A stretch of 64,000 nucleotides of DNA, taken from NCBI GenBank assembly GCA_027886175.1, contig JAJNNQ010000001.1, forward strand, positions 10,002,501 through 10,066,500, read 5' to 3'. Positions 57,555-64,000 of the stretch are shown piece by piece (positions within the stretch are counted from its first letter, which is position 1; the number at the start of each line of letters is the position of its first letter). The translations under genes and the position numbers were made by a program. The notes under the pieces are model-generated. The model was not told the DNA's origin. It did not search any database and saw nothing but the letters and a program-made list of their open reading frames with translations. The DNA comes from Phylloscopus collybita (Eukaryota > Chordata > Aves > Passeriformes > Phylloscopidae).

Positions 57555-57721
57555 GCTCCCCTTCCCTTTCCCCTTCCCTTTCCCCTTCTCCTCTCCTCTC
57601 CTCTCCTCTCCTCTCCTCTCCTCTCCTCTCCTCTCCTCTCCTCTCCTCTCCTCTCCTCTCCTCTCCTCTCCTCTCCTCTCCTCTCCTCTCCTCTCCTCTC
57701 CTCTCCTCTCCTCCTCTTCTT
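57555..57721. repeat. Polypyrimidine tract with a (CTCCT)n microsatellite
   Basis: An uninterrupted pyrimidine run of about 165 nt on the + strand. It begins with a two-copy 12-nt CTTTCCCC-type repeat and continues with about 25 perfect copies of CTCCT (about 57587-57711). The opposite strand is pure purine, which is the composition required for triplex (H-DNA) folding. Confidence 0.97.
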
Positions 57722-57739
57722 TGCTAAATAATAACATTG

Positions 57740-60660
57740 GAATATCTTCTCTCCGAATTTTTGGTTCAATAAAGGAAATAAAAAACTTGATTTCTGTCTG
57801 CCTAGAAGAAAACAGTGGACATGCAAATTGATTTATTAATCTTTAGGTCTTACGAAGAGGGACATTTCATTGGATTTTGGCTTTATTATTTCCATAAGTC
57901 AGTGTCATTTTAAATATGGGAGTTCTGGCAGCAGGAACTCCTTGGTACTGCTGTGTAGTGAAGCCTGGTTTATTTAACCTTTCCTTGAATTCCAGTGTGT
58001 CTGGTGGGCAGTTAATTAGGAGGAGGATTTGTTACAGAAGGCTACACTCAGGATTTTTATTCACCAGATGTGCTTCATCAATGGGATTTTTCTGTAGTGA
58101 ACCAAGCTGCCGTTAGATGTCAGCAGGATATTGAGCACAGCCTCTGCTGACAGTGTTTGAAACTTGTACCGACTGCATGGATTTTTGTCACCTCAGTGTT
58201 TTTTTTAAACACAGTAAATCGTAGTCCCCAGTGATTATGGAATAATAGCAATGGCTATTCCTGAAACTGTTGTTGATTCTTACCTTAAAAAGTTGCTGGG
58301 TGTGGAATATTCAGTTTCAGAGTTATGTTTGGAGCTGGCTTATTATACTAAATTTTATGTGAAACCTCACTTTTACTCATGCTCTTCTAAACACATGGAG
58401 TGCTGTGTGCTGTCAGGTTCCCACAGGGATTAGCCGTGGCAGTTTGGTAGTGAAGTGTGGTGGTGTGCTTTATTTCAGCGTGTTTTTCCCAGTTATCAAT
58501 ACATTTTAAGCCACTCTTACAATTGTTTTCCATTGCTGTTTGCCATTCCCAGTTTCGAAGGGTGCATTTAAGTATGTCAGCACATCTACTGGGTTCTTGC
58601 TACATATGTGTTTAAATATTTTGTTGAATTTTTAATTCTCTGGAGAACTTTTTTCACTTTCCTTACACATTTGCAGTAGGTCTGTCTCAATATATTTTGA
58701 CTTTAATCTTAAAAGCTCTGCTTTGAATCAGTTTCCCCTAAAACATCTAAAAGTAATTAAACCCAGAATGCAAGTTCCACAAACATTTCCCACACTGTAA
58801 CAGCCTGCATTTCATTTAGTTGCCTATTTTTATATCATGGGACTATTTGTTTTCAGTGGAAGTAGAGTATGTATATGTTGCATAATAACCCCAAAATAGA
58901 AATGTCCTAAAATCAGGTTTCTTTCAACAGAGTAATTTCTCCCACATTAAAAGATTCATAGTTTAAAATAGCTTTGAGTCTGGGAGGTTCATTATTTTTA
59001 TGTTGTTTACCCTTAGAGAATACATATGGGAGATCACTCAGAGCAAAGCTCATCCTGAGGGAATCCTGAGTTTTGGGGCTGCTGTACATGGGTTTAACAG
59101 GAAAAAGTAGGGGTCACAGCAGTCTGCCCCCCCTGTGGGGTGCTGCTGCTGGGGCCATTGGAGCTTTGAAACAAATCATTGTGCAAAATAATCTGTGTAT
59201 TTTTTTCCTGACTTAGGATACTTTTATTATTACACATACCAAGAAAATCTGGTCAAATTTTTAGCAAATAGTTCTACTGTCAAACTATCTATGAGTATTA
59301 AAAATATTTTAGAAATCTAGGAAACTCTACACAACTAACTCCTTTGACTTCTCCCATACATCCTGTTAAGGGATATTCAGGTCCACAAATACAAATCAAA
59401 GTCAAATTAAACCTTGCTGAGGGTATTTGCTTACAGGGAGTATTTTGGAGATAATTTTTGTTTTCTGAAGTGTTCCTTATGGTTCAGTGAGGCAGAGGAC
59501 TGAGTTTTTGAGACTTGAGCAGTCTAAGAGCTCCTCCAGCCCTGGAGCCCCCCCAGTGGAGGGGGAAAGAAGAGAAGGGGATGTAGGAGTTGTAATTTTC
59601 CAAATTTCCCGGAGCTCCCCAGTCAGTTTCTCTAAGGAGAAACCTTCCTCCTATTTCCTATGCTGGTCGTGTGCACAGAGCCTTTCTTTGCCATTTCTGG
59701 GCTTACCCAGGATCCATCTGGGCAGCCAGAGCTCGTTTTGATTTTTCAATATAATGATTTCTTTACTTCTGTAGGTTTGGCAAAAGAGAAAATTTTGTGT
59801 CTGACAAAACAGAGGAAGCCTGAGGTAACACACACAAACCAAGCAAATGTGCTAGAACAAGTCAAAGTCATCAAGGTGCCTCAAAGCAGCAGTGGAATGT
59901 CACTTTGCTATTCCAGAAACCCAGGCTCAGAAGGAATCCTCCTGCATATGTCACTGAAATTACAAGTTTGTCTCACACTTAGATAGCCTGGGGGGGTTAG
60001 CACTTGTAACTGCTCCATCCCTGGAATTAAGGAGCAGAGCTGCATTCCAGAACACTGGCATGCTTGAGAGATTTAGTTGCAGAGTAAGAGATTATGTTAC
60101 TGAAAAAACAAGATACTGAAGGGCTGTACATTGCACTCTGTGTATTTAATAGTTCTATATTTTAAACCAGAATAAATGTGTGAGACACTGAAAGCAGTTC
60201 TGGACAAACAATACAGCCTAAATCTGATGATAAAAGTAACAAAGCTCTGGGGACTTTGTAATAAAAATGTATTTTATTGCAAATGCATTTCTGGCAGCAG
60301 TGATTAAACTGTACTAGACGCAGAAAAAGAGCTAAAGGAAATGTTAAGAAAATGAAGACAAACATTTATATTCACTTTTATTGACAACAAAATTGGCTCT
60401 GAGCTGGGGGTCAGTGGCAGTAGACTCTGGTGATTCAGATATTTGTGTCATATTCCTGAAATGGCCTGGTCTTGTGTTCATCATTTGCATGACATTATTT
60501 TTTCCATAGTCAGGGTTCCTATGGGGCTCAGATTTCTATAACAGGAGGTTTTAAGTGCCAATGGGAATTGACTGGCACTCAGAGATTTTGCTGGATTGGA
60601 TGACCAAGCCCCACAATTTTCCCTGTTGTTCCCCTGTCCATGGCAGCTGTTGTTCTTCCC
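57740..60660. other. Gene-poor intergenic stretch
   Basis: No recognisable coding exon. One 50-nt segment at 59775-59824 is flanked by a good acceptor (TTCTGTAG) and donor (GAG|GTAACA) and could be an untranslated exon of an unseen gene, but nothing supports its expression. Confidence 0.4.
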
Positions 60661-60671
60661 TTGTCTTTTTA

Positions 60672-60732
60672 TAGAATCATAGAATCTTTTAGGTTGGAAA
60701 AGACCTTCAAGATCTTTGAGTCCAACTGTTAC
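60672..60732 (-). mobile_element. CR1 LINE 3'-end fragment
   Basis: The + strand reads ATAGAATCATAGAATC, then AGGTTGGAAAAGACC and GAGTCCAAC. This is the complement of the conserved 3' end and terminal octamer repeats of bird CR1, so the element lies on the - strand and is truncated to about 60 nt. Confidence 0.85.
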
Positions 60733-61361
60733 ATGAAATGAAAGAGCTAATTGGCGTTTTTGAAAATCTAGCATTAAGTAAAGCTGAAAGTTTAAGAACA
60801 GGTTTGATAGAGAAACCGAGAGCCCCATGATGTGTTTCTATGGAAACTCCAGTTTAAGGTTTTATCTGATGGATTCTAAAAAGGGTACAATCTGCCTCTT
60901 TTTTGTGATTGGGTAGACAGAGGAGAAATACAGCAAAATCAGTGTTGCAGTGATCTTTGGAAAGATAGTTAATGAAGTGCTTCAGGATGAAAACTGCTGT
61001 ATAAATGAAAGGTGACATTTCTGTCTTAATCACTGCCTTTAATGATGAGATTTTTAGGACATATTGCTGGAGAGAAGCTGCAGCTCAGCAGAGTACTGGT
61101 GTAAGTTTCCATTCAGCTGCTGTTGCTGAAATGTTTGATTGTTTTTACTGAGTATCTGAGCATTAACTTCTTGCTTGGAGTTTGTTGTATGATGTGGGCA
61201 TTTCCTGTGCACATCTCCGGGCATTTCCAGTCCTGACTCATCACATTTGACTTCCTCATTCTCTGCTGGTGAATGTCCACCCTGCCCTGCTGAGCCACAT
61301 CCCTCCAGTCCCAGAGTCCCCACAGCTCTGCCAGTGGCCTCTTGGTTTTTCTGCTTGTTGT

Positions 61362-61615
61362 GGAATTCCAGAGTGGTTTAGGTTGGAAGGGAACTTAAAG
61401 TCCATCAATGGACTAGACCAAGTGCCTCCAAGCCCCAGCCTGGCCTTGAGCACTTCCAGGGATCCAGGGCCAACCTGTGCCAGGGCCTCCCCATCCTCAC
61501 AGGGAAGAATTTCTTCCCAGTATCCCATCAAACCCTGCCCTCTGTCCATGGGAAGCTGTTCCCCCTTGTCCTGCCCCTCATGGTGCTGCAGCACCCTTTG
61601 CACAAACCCTGTACC
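61362..61615 (-). mobile_element. CR1 LINE 3' fragment (about 250 nt)
   Basis: Hallmarks of the complement of the avian CR1 3' region appear in order: GGTTTAGGTTGGAAGGGAAC, CTTGAGCACTTCCAGGGATC, CCTCACAGGGAAGAATTTC and a final TGCTGCAGCACC block. It is 5'-truncated and shows indels, as expected for a dead copy. No intact reverse transcriptase frame is present. Confidence 0.85.
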
Positions 61616-61639
61616 ACGGGCTGTGCTAACGAGGCCAAG

Positions 61640-64000
61640 GCTCTACAATTTATTCATCGTATCAGAAGTGGAACGTGCTGGTCAGAGATGAAAGCTGTGA
61701 TTCACTGAGCCCTTGTGCTATTTCTGTCCTTGCTTTTATTCACTTGATTTCACTTTCTTAATCAACACAGATCAGTTCACAGCCTTAGAATTCATTATGT
61801 ACCATCTATTCCTCCTCACTTTCTACCAAATCTTTCAGTAGTTCACGGCAGAGACTCATTCTCGCTTAATCAAGTTTGAGTTCAGAAGTCAGTGGCACCT
61901 TGTGCTGGCTGTGGTTAATTCCCTCACAATTCCATGGACAATACAAATGACTTCATTAGCAACATAGCATATGCTCATGTTTAGAATTGCTTGAAACTGA
62001 GACATCTTCATCTTTGTCTTCTAATATTGACTGTTAAAGCAAATGAAATAACTCATGTATTTTTACTTGTGCTCTAATGAGTTCAGGAACTACTTAGACT
62101 CTTTTCCACCAAGTATAGATTCACTCCTGAATTGATACTTTAAATAGAAGAGTAATACGAAAAAGAGCAGAAATTTATTTCCAGTTTAAGAGATTTTCTT
62201 TCTTCCCACCTCAGAAAACTCAGAGCTACCTGCAGTTTCTTTCCTCTTGATTTGACTCTTCATCTTTTGTTGAACTACTTCCCATGTTTGCTGCTTCTTT
62301 CCTTTGGGGAAATACTGTTGCACAAGTAAATTGTAGAATATAATGTAAAGAGCGCTGTTTCCAACAACAGCTACCAGGCAACCCTAAAGTTCAGGATTTT
62401 TCATTCTGACACAAGTGTTTGATACTGGAAATGAAATATTTCTGCTTTGGCTCATTTGATTTGTTCCTTTAAATAGACTAAGTGGAGTACACCAGGTGTT
62501 TGGAGCTCTAGCACAAAATAAAAGGAGAAATTAATAAGGGTTTAGATAATTTTAAAGATAGTGAGAGTGGTTTAATGGGAGAAGAATTTACTTTCCCCAT
62601 TGTACAAAACCAAACAGAAACAGGCTGGTGCCAGCAGCTGAACAATGTAAAATAATGACTGGCTTTGTGAGGCTGTTCAAACCAAATGACTGAAATTATC
62701 CCAATGACGCGTTCCCAGTTCAAGAGATAAAAATGAATTCATGAGTATCGTGCATTTCTGGCCTTCATAATTCCACTCTCCTCTCACTTCTGGCTGTATT
62801 CTCCCCAGAATTTGGGGGAGCAGTGCAGGGCTCTGGAAAGGTAAATTGCTGGCAGAGGGTTTGAAAAGGATTGATTATCACCATGCCAAGCTAGAAGAGA
62901 TTTTTTTTCCTTCCTTGATTTGTAATGTGGTTGCAGAGACCAGCAGCAGAGTCCAAGTGAAATCTCCAACCCCAGAGAGGTCAGCATTATTCTGCCCATT
63001 CTGCAGGTGGTTGAAGAGGAAGTCACATGGATTTCAGACACTTTCTACAGATTACTGGCAAGACTCCCCTAAACAGAATTACTGATCTTAACATCAGAGC
63101 TTCACTCTGAGCAGCTCAGACACCCTGTCTTGTGACAAAAGGACACTTCCTTAGCATCCCAATTCTGTTTACTCTGTATTTTGGGAATTATAGCCACACT
63201 ATCAATATGGTTAACTGCAAGTCCTGGCTGAGCTGAAGTTGCTACAGTAATTCCAAATACATCATGTGCAATATTCTACAGTAGAACAAGAGAGCTACAA
63301 CAACTATTTGTCCCCCCCCGGGGCCAGCAGTAACATTATTTGAAAAGAAAACAGAAATGATTAAACTATCATGGCCTCTGACTCTCTTTCTCATTTGGTT
63401 GACACGATCTGGTTGGTTAGAAGGTTAGATAAATTCGATGACTGTGTTTAAATTACAAGATAGGATGATAAACTTTCAAGAGGATATTGCTATATTTAGT
63501 AAATCTCTCTAATAAAGCACTGCTTGTAGAAGCTTTTACTCAAGCTTTCTTTAGAGCTGTCAAGACAGTCTTTAGTCAGTGACTTTTATTGCTTGTCTCT
63601 ATGCAGTGTTTGTTGAGCAGCTGATTATCTGATCATAGAACACTTTCTGGTGTGCTTTGTGAAAGAAATATTTCATTTTTATTTCTCCTGCTTCAGCAGG
63701 ACAATTTCATATTGGGTGCATCTGTTCTTATTAGTCATGGCTAAAGTAGCTCTAGGGAGCCCCACAAAGCTATATAGATTCCTTAAAAACTTTTGTGACA
63801 GATATATTGCATTATGACTCCCCACTGGGCTGATTTTTGCTATTTTCTGAAACTTATTTAGTAGAAAGCCTTTTTTAGGATTATTGCTGTTAATTATTTT
63901 CCTTAAAGTAATAAGATGCTATTTTCATTTACAACATGAAAGAAGGTTGCTGTATGCATAAAGCATCATAATCTGACTTCAGTGCTATTTTGGTATCTTG
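61640..64000. other. Intergenic A/T-rich DNA to the window end
   Basis: I see no exon, RNA gene or clear repeat here. The next gene upstream of STOM must start outside the window or have exons too small to recognise. Confidence 0.5.

Noticed and set aside
57254..57826. 190-codon open frame with an Arg-Arg-Gly-Glu-Glu repeat on the - strand
   Set aside because: It is a translation of the (CTCCT)n microsatellite, whose 5-nt unit lacks stops; no gene context.
60672..61615. The two CR1 pieces as one element
   Set aside because: Both contain the same 3'-terminal region of CR1, so they are two separate truncated insertions rather than one split copy.

Overview
The window is vertebrate nuclear DNA, almost certainly from a bird. 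It carries CR1-type retrotransposon tails (clearest at 60672-60732 and 61362-61615), has CpG-island promoters and compact introns, and encodes four genes whose exons match well-known vertebrate proteins. Their order, CNTRL - RAB14 - GSN - STOM, is the one found on human 9q33. All exon joins given here were read by eye from GT-AG signals and phase continuity.

Layout. (1) 48-4380, + strand: the last eight coding exons and 3' UTR of CNTRL (centriolin), a centriole/midbody coiled-coil protein; one intron is filled by a GC-rich minisatellite. (2) About 5030-19060, - strand: the complete RAB14 gene, with seven coding exons (215 aa), a long 3' UTR, a non-coding exon 1 and a CpG-island promoter. (3) 19500-24260: intergenic DNA between the divergent RAB14 and GSN promoters, with an unusual near-perfect hairpin. 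(4) 24270-44710, + strand: GSN (gelsolin), with a CpG-island promoter and non-coding exon at about 24600-24966, a candidate second promoter and signal-peptide exon at 35420-35654, and sixteen shared coding exons at 36772-44513 (730 aa cytoplasmic form; 778 aa if the upstream exon is used). (5) About 44970-55400, - strand: the complete STOM gene (stomatin, 276 aa, seven exons), with a hairpin-forming minisatellite in intron 1 and a CpG-island promoter. (6) 55700-64000: gene-poor DNA upstream of STOM with a pure polypyrimidine microsatellite and CR1 fragments.

The genes are independent housekeeping or cytoskeletal/membrane genes, not a pathway cassette. RAB14 acts in endosome/Golgi traffic, gelsolin severs and caps actin, stomatin scaffolds membrane microdomains and centriolin acts in centrosome and abscission biology. 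CNTRL/RAB14 and GSN/STOM are tail-to-tail pairs; RAB14/GSN is head-to-head about 5.5 kb apart.

I found no new multi-gene system. The most interesting points are the in-frame secretory exon of GSN with its own TATA-like promoter, a Glu in place of the caspase-3 P1 Asp known in human gelsolin, a 23-bp hairpin with a 3-nt loop, and three tandem arrays with secondary-structure potential.
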